A DNA stretch of 64,000 bases, from NCBI RefSeq assembly GCF_019801175.1, contig NZ_JAHVJR010000002.1, forward strand, positions 1 through 64,000. Reading direction: 5' to 3'. Position 1 is the stretch's first letter, and every line of letters begins with the position of its first letter. Origin of the DNA: Vannielia litorea. Its GTDB lineage: Bacteria > Pseudomonadota > Alphaproteobacteria > Rhodobacterales > Rhodobacteraceae. Of the stretch, positions 1 to 8,187 are shown one piece after another. A program made the translations under genes and the position numbers. The notes under the pieces are model-generated. The model was given only the letters and a program-made list of their open reading frames with translations. It had not been told where the DNA came from and did no database searches.

Positions 1-47
1 CGCGCGTGGCGGAACGGGGTGGGTGGGCGGGCGTTCCGCCACGCGCG
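1..47. repeat. Perfect 16-bp inverted repeat with a G-quadruplex-type loop
   Basis: Bases 1-16 and 32-47 are exact reverse complements. The 15-nt loop at 17-31 is GGGTGGGTGGGCGGG, four G-triplets joined by single bases, the textbook intramolecular quadruplex pattern. The element ends 4 bp downstream of the stop codon of the minus-strand transglycosylase, so it may act as its terminator. In that transcript the loop would be C-rich, while the plus-strand copy is G-rich. It touches the window edge, so the stem may be longer and any U-tract is out of view. Confidence 0.7.
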
Positions 48-51
48 GCGC

Positions 52-1305
52 CTACCTCAGCTTCTGCAACACCGCCAGCGAGGCATAGCCATCCGGCACC
101 ACCCCGATGCTCTTCTGAAACGCCCGCACCGCGGCCAGCGTCAACGGGCCGATCTTGCCATCCACCCCACCGGGGTCGAAGCCCGCCGCCTCCAGCCGGG
201 TCTGCAACTCCTCGCGCTCCGCCAGCGTCAGCGCCCGGTCCTCGCGCGGCCAGCCGGACTGAATCCGCTTGCCCCCCGCGATCAGGTCGCCCAAGTGCCC
301 CACGGCGATCACGTAGGCATCCGCCGTGTTGTAGCGCTCCAGCACCATGAAATTGCCGAAGGTCATGAAGGCCGCACCCTTCGCCCCGCCCGGCAGCCGG
401 ATCGAGGCTGGCCCGTGGTCCGGCACCGGGCGTCCTTCCACGTCCCGCACCCCCATCGCGTTCCACTCCGCCGCCGTGCGCACCTCATGCTCGCCCGCGA
501 TCTCGTAGTCGAACCCCTCGGGCAGCACCACTTCCAGCCCCCAGGGCATCCCCTCCACCCAGCCTGCATCGGCCAGATAGGCGGCGGCAGAGGCCAGCGC
601 ATCCTGCGGGTCGTCGCCCCAGATGTCGCGCTTGCCGTCTCCGGTAAAATCCACCGCATGGCCAAGGTAGCTCGTCGGCATGAACTGGGTGTGCCCCATC
701 GCCCCCGCCCAACTCCCCTTCATGTTGCGCGGCGCCACATCCCCGGCCTGCAAGATCTCGAAGGCCGCCATCAGCTGCTGCTCGAAGAACGCCCCCCGGC
801 GGCTGTCATGCGCCAGCGTCGCCAGCGCCTCGACGATATCGGTATCGCCCTTGTAGGTGCCATAGGCGCTCTCCAGCCCCCAGATCGCGGTGACGATCTC
901 CTTCGGCACGCCATATTCCGCCTCGATCGCCTCCAGCGCCGCCCGCTCCCGCTTCAGCGCCGCCTGCCCGTTGGTCACCCGCAGGTCCGAGGCCGCGGTG
1001 TCCAGATAGTCCCAGATCGTCTTGGTAAACTCGTTCTGGTTCCGGTCGCGAGTGATGATCTTGGGGTCATACTCAACCCCGTCAAACGCCCGCTCCAGAA
1101 GCTCCGGCGCAATCCCCTTCGCCGCCGCCCGCGCCTTGAACCCCTCGACCCAAGCGCCAAACCCCTCGCCCGAAACCTCGGCCACCGGAAGCCCTCCCCC
1201 CGCAGGCCGCGCCAGCGGGCGCACAGCCGTTTCCACCACCACCGGGCCCGCAAGGGCCGCGCCGCCAACAAGCGCCAAAACCGCGCCCGCAAATACTCTC
1301 TTCAT
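52..1305 (-). CDS. Lytic murein transglycosylase with C-terminal peptidoglycan-binding domain
   Basis: The 417-aa protein belongs to the MltB-type lytic transglycosylases (SLT_2 family), which cleave the MurNAc-GlcNAc bond to 1,6-anhydro products in the periplasm. A signal peptide spans about residues 1-19. The catalytic glutamate is probably Glu145 in IWGLESAYG. Further family motifs are GAMGHTQFMPTSY and the run of aromatic residues after it. A PG_binding_1 domain covers about 345-417 (LQTRLEAAGFDPGGVDGKIG). The length is normal for the alphaproteobacterial version. It is followed by the hairpin at 1-47 and lies downstream of rnr on the same strand with a 91-bp gap. Family assignment is firm; the exact subfamily name is not. 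Confidence 0.93.
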   Translation of the reverse strand: MKRVFAGAVLALVGGAALAGPVVVETAVRPLARPAGGGLPVAEVSGEGFGAWVEGFKARAAAKGIAPELLERAFDGVEYDPKIITRDRNQNEFTKTIWDYLDTAASDLRVTNGQAALKRERAALEAIEAEYGVPKEIVTAIWGLESAYGTYKGDTDIVEALATLAHDSRRGAFFEQQLMAAFEILQAGDVAPRNMKGSWAGAMGHTQFMPTSYLGHAVDFTGDGKRDIWGDDPQDALASAAAYLADAGWVEGMPWGLEVVLPEGFDYEIAGEHEVRTAAEWNAMGVRDVEGRPVPDHGPASIRLPGGAKGAAFMTFGNFMVLERYNTADAYVIAVGHLGDLIAGGKRIQSGWPREDRALTLAEREELQTRLEAAGFDPGGVDGKIGPLTLAAVRAFQKSIGVVPDGYASLAVLQKLR

Positions 1306-1396
1306 GATACCGCCTGCCTGCCCGTCTGCTGTTGCCAGATCGTTGGCCCCAGCATAACGGATTCGGCCTCCGGGCCAAAGCGCGGCGTCGCGCGGG

Positions 1397-3652
1397 TTAG
1401 CCGCGTCGGCGGCGCGCCACCTTGCGGCCCTTCTGGGCCTTGGCCTTCGCCTTGCCCTCCTTGCGCCGCACCGGCCGCCCGCGCTTGGCCGAGGCCCCCG
1501 GCTTCACCGCCGCGCCCTCGATCTCCAGCAGGTCCAAAAGCAGCCCACCCGTCACCGGCACCGCCTCGGCCAGCCGCACCAGCACCCGCTGACCAATCCC
1601 GATGACCCGGCCCGTATCGGCCCCCATCAGCTCCTGCGCCTCGCGGTCGAAGTGAAAGTACTCCTGCCCGAGGCTGCGGATCGGAATCAGCCCGTCCGCC
1701 CCGGTCTCATCGAGCCGCACAAAGGCGCCAAACCGCGCGATCCCGCTGATCCGCCCGCCAAACTCGTTGCCAACGCGCTCCGAGAGGTAGCTGGCAAGGT
1801 AACGGTCGGTGGTGTCGCGCTCGGCGGTCATCGAGCGCCGCTCGGTCTCGGAGATATGCACCGCCGTCGCCTCAAGCGCCTCGATATCCGCCTCCGTCAG
1901 CCCGTCGTCGCCCCAGCCATGGGCCGTGACGAGGGCCCGGTGCACCACGAGGTCCGAGTAGCGCCGAATGGGAGAGGTGAAATGCGCGTAGGTGCCCAGC
2001 GCGAGGCCGAAGTGGCCAATGTGCTGCGGGCTGTAATAGGCCTGCGTCATCGAGCGCAGCGTGCTGAGGTTGATCAGCTCGGCATGGTCCGTGCCCGCCG
2101 CCTGCGCAAGCAACTGGTTCAGATGCGCCGTCTTCAGCACCTGCCCCTTGGCAAGGCTCAGCCCGCTCGCCTGCGCCGTCTCGCGCAGCGCATCCAGCTT
2201 CTCCACGCTCGGCTCCTCATGCACCCTGAAGAGCAGCGGCTGGCGCCGTTTCACCAGCTCCTTGCCAGCACAAACGTTCGCCAGCACCATGAATTCCTCG
2301 ATCAGCCGGTGGGCATCCAGCCGGTCCTTGAACTGCACCGATTTCACCGTGCCGTCCTCGCCCAGCACAATCTGCCGCTCCGGCAGGTCCAGATCGAGCG
2401 GCTGGCGGCGGTTTCTCGCATCCACCAGCGCGTGATAGGCCGCGTAAAGCGGCTTGATCACGTCTTCCATCAGCGGCGCGACCTTCTCGTTCGCCTCGCC
2501 ATCCATCGCCGCCTGCACTTCCTCGTAATTCAGCGAGGCGGGAGATTTCATCAGCCCGCGATGGAACGACCAGTCAACAAGCTCGCCATGGGCATCGACC
2601 CGCATCTTCACCGCGATACAGGCCCGCGGCACCCCCTCGTGCAGCGAACACAGATCGCCCGAGAGCCGGTCAGGCAGCATCGGCACCACCCGGTCTGGGA
2701 AATAGGTCGAGTTGCCGCGCTCCTTCGCTTCCCGGTCCAGTGCCGAGCCGGGGGTCACGTAATGCGCCACATCGGCAATGGCGACCCAGATGACGTGGCC
2801 GCCATCGTTCTTCGGGTCGTCGTCGGCATGGGCATAGCAGGCATCGTCATGGTCCCGCGCGTCCCACGGGTCGATGGTGATCAGCGGCAGCTCGCGCAGG
2901 TCTTCCCGGCCCTTGAGGCCCGCAGGCTTCATCCGGTCAGCTTCTGCGATGGTTTCATCGTCGAAACTGTCGGGAATCCCGTGCTGGTGGATCGCGATGA
3001 GCGACACCGCCTTCGGCTTGGACGGGTCGCCCAGCCGCTCCACCACCCGCGCCTTCGGCAGCCCCATGCGCCCCTTCGGCCCGGCCTGTTCGGCCTCCAC
3101 CAGCTCACCGTCCTTGGCGCCCGCCGTGGCATCCTTCGCCACGGTCCACTCCCGGTCCGCGCCCTTGTCGATCGGCAGAATCCGCCCGCCCTCGGCGCTC
3201 TTGCGATAGATGCCCAGAATGCGCTTGGGGTTGGTGCCGATCTTGCGAATGAGCCGCCCCTCGTAATGGTGCTCTTCGCCCTTCACCTCCCGCAGCTTGG
3301 CCAGGATACGGTCGCCCGCGCCCAGCGCCCCATCGGCGCTGCGCAGGATCATCAACACCTTGGGCTCCGGCCCCTCGCCATGCCATTCCATCGGCTTGGC
3401 CATCAGGTCGCCATCGGCATCCGGGCCGACGACGGTGAGCACACCCACCGGCGGCAGCTTCTCGGGGTCGCGGTAGGAGCGTTTGCGCTTGGCAAGATGC
3501 CCCTCGTCCTCCAGCTCGCGGAGCATCCGCTTGAGGTCGATCCGCGCCGCGCCCTTGATGTGGAACGCCTTGGCGATATCGCGCTTGGAGGCCGCCTCGG
3601 GATGGGCGGCGATCCAGTCCAGAATGTCTTTTTTCGTTGGTAGCTCGGCCAT
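1397..3652 (-). CDS. rnr: Ribonuclease R
   Basis: This 751-aa protein is a processive 3'-to-5' exoribonuclease of the RNB family, which degrades structured RNA in the cytoplasm. It has an N-terminal winged-helix region (about 1-70), cold-shock-like OB domains, the RNB catalytic domain with ITIDPWDARDHDDACY (the aspartate cluster that binds magnesium), and an S1 domain near 620-700. The C-terminus is Lys/Arg-rich (KRGRPVRRKEGKAKAKAQ), as is usual for RNase R. The frame extends 11 codons upstream, but the ATG at 3652 begins the conserved MAELPTKKDILDWI and is preferred. It lies 41 bp downstream of the GNAT gene. Confidence 0.95.
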   Translation of the reverse strand: MAELPTKKDILDWIAAHPEAASKRDIAKAFHIKGAARIDLKRMLRELEDEGHLAKRKRSYRDPEKLPPVGVLTVVGPDADGDLMAKPMEWHGEGPEPKVLMILRSADGALGAGDRILAKLREVKGEEHHYEGRLIRKIGTNPKRILGIYRKSAEGGRILPIDKGADREWTVAKDATAGAKDGELVEAEQAGPKGRMGLPKARVVERLGDPSKPKAVSLIAIHQHGIPDSFDDETIAEADRMKPAGLKGREDLRELPLITIDPWDARDHDDACYAHADDDPKNDGGHVIWVAIADVAHYVTPGSALDREAKERGNSTYFPDRVVPMLPDRLSGDLCSLHEGVPRACIAVKMRVDAHGELVDWSFHRGLMKSPASLNYEEVQAAMDGEANEKVAPLMEDVIKPLYAAYHALVDARNRRQPLDLDLPERQIVLGEDGTVKSVQFKDRLDAHRLIEEFMVLANVCAGKELVKRRQPLLFRVHEEPSVEKLDALRETAQASGLSLAKGQVLKTAHLNQLLAQAAGTDHAELINLSTLRSMTQAYYSPQHIGHFGLALGTYAHFTSPIRRYSDLVVHRALVTAHGWGDDGLTEADIEALEATAVHISETERRSMTAERDTTDRYLASYLSERVGNEFGGRISGIARFGAFVRLDETGADGLIPIRSLGQEYFHFDREAQELMGADTGRVIGIGQRVLVRLAEAVPVTGGLLLDLLEIEGAAVKPGASAKRGRPVRRKEGKAKAKAQKGRKVARRRRG

Positions 3653-3693
3653 GTGAAAGAGGTAGCAGGGCGCGGGCGAAGGCAACAGCGAAA

Positions 3694-4131
3694 TTACAGC
3701 GTCCGTTCCATCATGACGTGAGGAATGCCGACGGAGTCGAACTCCTCGCCGCAGGGGGCAAAGCCAAGCCGCGCATAGAACGGCAGCGCCGAGGTCTGCG
3801 CCCCCAGCTGGACCCGCTCAATCCCGCCAATCGCGTGCAGCTCGTCCAGCGCCGCCTGCATCAGCGCCAGTCCCAGCCCGGTGCCGCGCAGCTCTTTCAG
3901 CACGCAGACCCGCCCGATCTTGCCGGTCGCGCCTTCGCGCATCACCCGGGCCGTGCCCACCGGGCGGCCATCCCGCGTGGCCAGCAGGTGCCGCGCCCCG
4001 GCGTCGAACGCGTCGTTCTCCAGTTCCGCCGGCACGCCCTGTTCCTTCACGAACACCGCGATCCGCACCGCCATGCAGGCGGCAAAATCCTCGGTCGTCG
4101 CGATCTTGATATTTGCGAGGTCCACGCTCAC
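3694..4131 (-). CDS. GNAT family N-acetyltransferase, ElaA-like (second of a tandem pair)
   Basis: The 145-aa protein is a single GNAT domain. The acetyl-CoA pyrophosphate-binding loop is visible as LRGTGLGLAL, followed by the FYARLGF motif and the ending VGIPHVMM typical of ElaA-like acetyltransferases. The substrate is unknown. The start is a GTG whose GTGA overlaps the stop codon of the upstream GNAT gene, which implies translational coupling. It is about the same size as its neighbour, with the same motif order and ending, so the pair looks like a tandem duplication. It is the last gene of an overlapping chain that begins with an antitoxin at 5115. Confidence 0.85.
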   Translation of the reverse strand: MSVDLANIKIATTEDFAACMAVRIAVFVKEQGVPAELENDAFDAGARHLLATRDGRPVGTARVMREGATGKIGRVCVLKELRGTGLGLALMQAALDELHAIGGIERVQLGAQTSALPFYARLGFAPCGEEFDSVGIPHVMMERTL

Positions 4132-4541
4132 AGCGGGCAGGTCATTCGCCGGTGCGGCACCCCGCCGTCATCAAACTCCGGCCCCTCCGCGGTGAACCCG
4201 AGCGTCTCGTAGAATCCCATCGCCCGCACCTGCGCATCCAGCACCGCCGCCTTGGTCCCGCGCTCGCGCAGCAGCTCCATCCCCGCCCGCACGATCTTGG
4301 CCCCAAGCCCGGTACCCCGCGCCCGCGTCACCACGCAAATCCGCCCGATCCGCCCTTCCTCCACAAACACCCGCGCAGTGCCAACCGGCTCCCCCCGCTC
4401 GGCGGCCAGCAGATGGATGGCCCTCCCATCCTTGCCATCGAACTCCTCTGCCTCGGAAAACCCTTGCTCCCGCATGAACACCTCCCGGCGGAGGGCAAAG
4501 CAGGCGTCGAGATCGCGGGTGGGGGTGATGGTGAGGGTCAT
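4128..4541 (-). CDS. GNAT family N-acetyltransferase, ElaA-like (first of a tandem pair)
   Basis: The 137-aa single-domain acetyltransferase carries the acetyl-CoA loop ARGTGLGAKI, then AMGFYETLGF and a GGVPHRRM ending that matches its downstream neighbour. It probably transfers acetyl groups to small-molecule or peptide amines, but nothing here identifies the substrate. Its ATG overlaps the stop of the upstream ParE-like toxin (ATGA), and its own stop overlaps the GTG of the second GNAT. The four genes of this chain are therefore probably co-translated. Confidence 0.85.
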   Translation of the reverse strand: MTLTITPTRDLDACFALRREVFMREQGFSEAEEFDGKDGRAIHLLAAERGEPVGTARVFVEEGRIGRICVVTRARGTGLGAKIVRAGMELLRERGTKAAVLDAQVRAMGFYETLGFTAEGPEFDDGGVPHRRMTCPL

Positions 4542-4849
4542 TCGGCTCTGGGCAATCTGTTGGAAAGGCGTGTGAGAACATCCATTTTCTCATGCAGGAC
4601 AGCGACGACGAAGGTACTCTCGGCAGGTTCCTTCATCCAGTAGATCAAGTGCCGACCTGCACGAGACACGCGCAGCCCGGGAGCGATCTCGTCGAGGGTG
4701 CGAAAAGGCCCATCCGAGAGGCGAGCGAAGCGCCTTTCGAGGTCTGCGTGGTAAGCCTGCGCCTGGGCTTCGCTCCACTTGCTTTCAGTGTACTGCCATA
4801 TCTCGACAACATCGGCCTCGGCCGCAAGCGACAGAACATAGGCCGTCAT
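4538..4849 (-). CDS. RelE/ParE family toxin
   Basis: The 103-aa protein fits the ParE/RelE toxin fold. It has an N-terminal helix with AAEADVVEIWQYTESKW, a central LERRFARLSDGPFRTLDEIAPGLRVSRAGRH region reduced here to its order, and a strand-rich C-terminal half with VVAVLHEKMDV. ParE-type toxins inhibit gyrase and RelE-type toxins cleave mRNA; the sequence suggests ParE. It starts at an ATG overlapping the antitoxin stop codon (ATGA), the usual antitoxin-first order. Downstream it overlaps a GNAT gene, which is not a standard part of such modules. Confidence 0.85.
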   Translation of the reverse strand: MTAYVLSLAAEADVVEIWQYTESKWSEAQAQAYHADLERRFARLSDGPFRTLDEIAPGLRVSRAGRHLIYWMKEPAESTFVVAVLHEKMDVLTRLSNRLPRAE

Positions 4850-5115
4850 CAGCCGGCCCTGCGGGCCTTGGCCTTCGCCGCGATCTCATCCATCGTCAGG
4901 GTTGACACTTCGCCCCGCCGCGCCGCCTCGATCCTTGGCAGAAGGATCGCCCGCAGCTCTTCCAGCGCGGCCTTCTCGTCGTCGGTCCAGTCGTCGGTGT
5001 CGTCCTTCAGCGCACGGCTCATCACGAAATCCTTGATCGTCTGGCCCTTCAGCGCGGCGATGGCCTTCAGCTTGCGGTGCTCTTCGGCGGTGATGTCTAT
5101 CGAGAGTCTTGGCAT
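4849..5115 (-). CDS. Type II antitoxin, ribbon-helix-helix (ParD-like)
   Basis: The 88-aa protein starts with MPRLSIDITAEEHRKLK, a typical ribbon-helix-helix strand and first helix, followed by ALKGQTIKDFVMSRAL. The acidic C-terminal half (DDTDDWTDDEKAALEEL) would wrap the toxin. The family binds DNA as a dimer and represses its own operon. A fitting operator, an 8-bp perfect inverted repeat plus a further half site, lies directly upstream at 5139-5186. It is the first gene of the overlapping chain antitoxin-toxin-GNAT-GNAT. Confidence 0.85.
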   Translation of the reverse strand: MPRLSIDITAEEHRKLKAIAALKGQTIKDFVMSRALKDDTDDWTDDEKAALEELRAILLPRIEAARRGEVSTLTMDEIAAKAKARRAG

Positions 5116-5138
5116 GGCCTCAATCTAGCGCCGCCCGC

Positions 5139-5186
5139 CCCACAAAACAACATTTGTGGGTCCGCCTCTGGCAAAACATTTGTGGG
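5139..5186 (-). promoter_or_regulatory. Probable operator of the toxin-antitoxin operon
   Basis: CCCACAAA (5139-5146) and TTTGTGGG (5153-5160) form a perfect inverted repeat with a 6-bp centre, 24 bp upstream of the antitoxin ATG. A second TTTGTGGG half site follows at 5179-5186, inside the gap before the dapE stop at 5188. One full dyad plus one half site next to an RHH antitoxin gene fits autorepression. The role is inferred from position. Confidence 0.55.
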
Positions 5187-5187
5187 C

Positions 5188-6333
5188 TCACCCCTCGGCG
5201 AAGTAATCCGCCAGCATCCGCCCGTAAACCGCTTTCAACTCGCCGATCTGCTCCACCCGCACCCGCTCGTCCACCTGATGCATCCGGTGACCCACGAGCC
5301 CGAATTCCACCACCGGGCAGTGGCTCTTCACGAACCGCGCGTCGCTCGTCCCGCCCGTGGTGGACGGCTCTGGCACCCGGCCCGTCACTGCCTCCACCGC
5401 GCCGCTCACCAGCTCCGAGAGCGCACCCGGCGGGGTCAGAAACGCCTCGCCGCTCACCTTCACCGTCAGCCCCACGCCCACACCAAACTCCTCGGCCACC
5501 TTGTCGCCCTCGGCCTTCAGCCACTCGGTCAGGCTCTCGCCCGTGTGCTCGTCGTTGAACCGGATGTTCGCCGTCGCCCGCGCCTCCGCCGGGATCACGT
5601 TGGTCGCCGTGTTGCCCACGTCGATGGTGGTGAGCGCCAGCGTCGAGGCGTCAAAATGCTCGGTCCCCACATCAAGCGTGCGCGAGGCGAGCCGGTCGCA
5701 GAGCCGCGCCATCGCCGCCACCGGGTTGATCGCCCGATGCGGATAGGCCGAGTGCCCCTGCTTGCCGCGCAGCACGTAATGCGCGTTCATCGAGCCGCGG
5801 CGCCCGATCTTCATCATGTCGCCCATCTCCTCCAGCGAGGTCGGCTCACCGACGATACACACATCCATGCGCTCGCCGTTCTCCGCCATCCAGTCCAGCA
5901 GCGCCGTCGTGCCATCCAAGGCGTCAGCCTCCTCGTCGCCAGTGATCGCCAGCACGACCGAGCCATCGGGCGGGGTCTGCTGCACAAAGTCGATCGCCGC
6001 CGCCACAAATGCCGCAACCCCGCTCTTCATGTCGGTCGCGCCCCGGCCATAGAGCCAGCCGTCCTCCTCCTCGGCCCCGAAGGGCGGGTGGGTCCAGGCC
6101 GCCGCGTCACCCACCGGCACCACGTCGGTATGGCCGTTGAAGCCAAAGGCCTTGCCGTTCCCGGCCCGGCCCCAGCGGGCGAAGAGGTTGCAAATCCCGC
6201 CCCGGTCCACCCGCGTGCAGGCGAACCCCGCGGCCGTCAGCCGCTCCTCCAAGAGCACCAACGCCCCGCCCTCCTCGGGCGTGACAGAGGGGCACTTCAC
6301 CAAGGCGCGGGTCAGCTCTACGGGGTCGGTCAT
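5188..6333 (-). CDS. dapE: Succinyl-diaminopimelate desuccinylase
   Basis: The 381-aa M20 metallopeptidase hydrolyses N-succinyl-LL-diaminopimelate in the succinylase branch of lysine and peptidoglycan precursor synthesis. Metal-binding motifs are FNGHTDVVPVGD (His and Asp) and ITGDEEADALDGT (catalytic and bridging glutamates). FVKSHCPVVEFGLVGHRMHQ near the C-terminus supplies the last histidine. The frame is open 43 codons further upstream, but the ATG at 6333 follows AAAGGAGA at good spacing and starts at MTDPVELTRALV as in relatives. The pathway partner dapD lies at 14723-15550. Confidence 0.95.
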   Translation of the reverse strand: MTDPVELTRALVKCPSVTPEEGGALVLLEERLTAAGFACTRVDRGGICNLFARWGRAGNGKAFGFNGHTDVVPVGDAAAWTHPPFGAEEEDGWLYGRGATDMKSGVAAFVAAAIDFVQQTPPDGSVVLAITGDEEADALDGTTALLDWMAENGERMDVCIVGEPTSLEEMGDMMKIGRRGSMNAHYVLRGKQGHSAYPHRAINPVAAMARLCDRLASRTLDVGTEHFDASTLALTTIDVGNTATNVIPAEARATANIRFNDEHTGESLTEWLKAEGDKVAEEFGVGVGLTVKVSGEAFLTPPGALSELVSGAVEAVTGRVPEPSTTGGTSDARFVKSHCPVVEFGLVGHRMHQVDERVRVEQIGELKAVYGRMLADYFAEG

Positions 6334-6612
6334 GGGCAGGTCTCCTTTGCTCCCCAGATACCCCCTCCCCTCACCGCGCACCACCCACCGCCTGTTGCAC
6401 CGCCCCCACAGCCCCAAGACCCCCGCGCCAAATGTGCTGACAACCCGCCGAAATGATGGCAATTTTCGTCAAAACAAACACATCGACCCGAGGCAGGGCG
6501 AAGAGCAGCGGCAGGTCAGACGAGAAAAATCTCTCGGCCCACCACCCCCCGACGGACCGGCTTCGCGCCGTGCCGTTCTCCCATGCCGAGGGTCCATTGA
6601 GGACAGACGAGC

Positions 6613-8187
6613 ATGGTTGCGGCATCGGAACTCTCGATCAATACCTACGCCAATGCGACGGCCATGGCCGATGCGATCTTCGGTGACAGCGTGCAGGTGG
6701 TCTCGGCCAGCTACTCCGGCTCCAGCTACTCCTCGGGCATCTACACCGGCGGCGACAGCACCTCGCCCGGCGTGGTGCCCGGTGATACCGGCGTCATCCT
6801 CTCCACCGGCCGCGCCTCTGACTTCACCAACTCATGGGGCTCGTCCAACCAAGACAACAACACCTCCACCAACACCGGCGGGCAGAACAACAACTCCGAC
6901 TTCAACGCCATCGCCGGCACCTCCACCTATGACGCCAGCTACATGGATGTCACCTTCATCCCCGATGGCGACGTGATGACCATGCAGTTCGTGTTCTCGT
7001 CCGACGAGTACCCGGAGTATGCCCAGTCGATCTACAACGACATCTTCGCCGTCTGGGTGAACGGCGAATACGTCGAGCTGGAGGTCGGCAGCGGCAACAC
7101 CGCCGTGACCAACGTCAACGATGCCGACAACTCCAACCTCTACATCGACAACACGAACGACGAGTACAACACCGAGATGGACGGGTTCACTCTGACCATG
7201 ACCCTGACCATGCCGGTCAACGCAGGCGAGCAGAACACCATCCGCATCGGCATCGCCGATACGTCAGACAGTTCCTACGACTCCAACGTGCTGATCGCCG
7301 GCAACTCGATCCAGACCGACCTCGTCGCCATGACCGACGAAGTCCAGATCGGCACCAACTTCACCAAAACCATCGACGTGCTGGGCAACGATATCGGCTC
7401 CCCGACGATGACCATCACCCACATCAACGGCGTGGCGGTGTCGGCGGGGCAGAGCGTCACCCTGCAAACCGGCCAGACCATCACGCTCAACGCCGATGGC
7501 ACGCTCGATGTCACCTCCGATGGCGATACCGAAGAGATCGTCTTCACCTATGCCATCGAGGACGCCAGCGGCGAGACCGACACCGGCTTCATCAAGCTCG
7601 ATCAGGTGCCCTGCTTCGTCGCGGGCACGCTCATCGCCACGCCCTCCGGCGAGGTGCCGGTCGAGAGCCTCCAGCCCGGCGACTTGGTGCTCACCCACGA
7701 TGATGGCCCCCAGCCCCTGCGCTGGATCGGCCGCCGCACCGTGCCCGCCCTCGGCAGCATGGCCCCCATCCACATCCGCGCTGGCACCTTCGGCCCGCAC
7801 CGCGCACTGACCATCTCGCCCCTGCACCGCCTGATGATCCGCGATCCGCTGGCCGAGCTGATGTTCGGCGACGGCGAGGTGCTGGTGGCCGCCAAGGAGC
7901 TGGTCGGCGGCGCAGCCGTGACCCGGCTGGAAGGCGGCGAGGTCGAATACGTCCACCTGCTCTTCGACCGCCATCAGGTGATCTTCTCCGAAGGCCTGCC
8001 GACCGAGAGCTTCCTGCCCGGCGGCCAGATGCAGCACAGCTTCGAAGCCGAAATCGTCGAAGAGATCTGCACGATCTTTCCCGAACTCGACCCGGAGACC
8101 GGCGAGGGCTACGGGCCTGCGGCGCGGCGGATGCTCTCGGGCTACGAGGCCCGGCTCTGGGCGGCAGAGGCGCTGCGAGCAGCGTGA
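6613..8187 (+). CDS. Choice-of-anchor L / Hint domain protein, probably secreted
   Basis: The 524-aa protein has two parts. Residues 1 to about 230 resemble the choice-of-anchor L domain (LSINTYANATAMADAIFG, then VFSSDEYPEY and a stretch rich in Asp, Asn, Ser and Thr). A cadherin-like or Ig-like linker follows. A Hint_2 domain begins at Cys334 (CFVAGTLIATPSGEVPVESL) with a histidine in ISPLHRLMI. There is no N-terminal signal peptide, which in roseobacters fits type I secretion. Hint domains can self-process; here the C-terminal part lacks an obvious extein, so intein splicing is unlikely. The GNAT gene overlaps its stop codon. The cargo role is unknown. Confidence 0.85.
   Translation: MVAASELSINTYANATAMADAIFGDSVQVVSASYSGSSYSSGIYTGGDSTSPGVVPGDTGVILSTGRASDFTNSWGSSNQDNNTSTNTGGQNNNSDFNAIAGTSTYDASYMDVTFIPDGDVMTMQFVFSSDEYPEYAQSIYNDIFAVWVNGEYVELEVGSGNTAVTNVNDADNSNLYIDNTNDEYNTEMDGFTLTMTLTMPVNAGEQNTIRIGIADTSDSSYDSNVLIAGNSIQTDLVAMTDEVQIGTNFTKTIDVLGNDIGSPTMTITHINGVAVSAGQSVTLQTGQTITLNADGTLDVTSDGDTEEIVFTYAIEDASGETDTGFIKLDQVPCFVAGTLIATPSGEVPVESLQPGDLVLTHDDGPQPLRWIGRRTVPALGSMAPIHIRAGTFGPHRALTISPLHRLMIRDPLAELMFGDGEVLVAAKELVGGAAVTRLEGGEVEYVHLLFDRHQVIFSEGLPTESFLPGGQMQHSFEAEIVEEICTIFPELDPETGEGYGPAARRMLSGYEARLWAAEALRAA

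Noticed and set aside
1652..3643. 663-codon open frame on the plus strand opposite rnr
   Set aside because: It is antisense to a clear RNase R, Arg/His/Leu-rich with no domain, and results from GC-biased third positions.
5077..6456. 459-codon open frame opposite dapE
   Set aside because: Antisense shadow of dapE with Pro/His/Arg-rich composition and no start signal.
7612..8187. Intein in the 6613-8187 protein
   Set aside because: The Hint domain is at the C-terminal end of the protein with no C-extein and no clear His-Asn splice junction.
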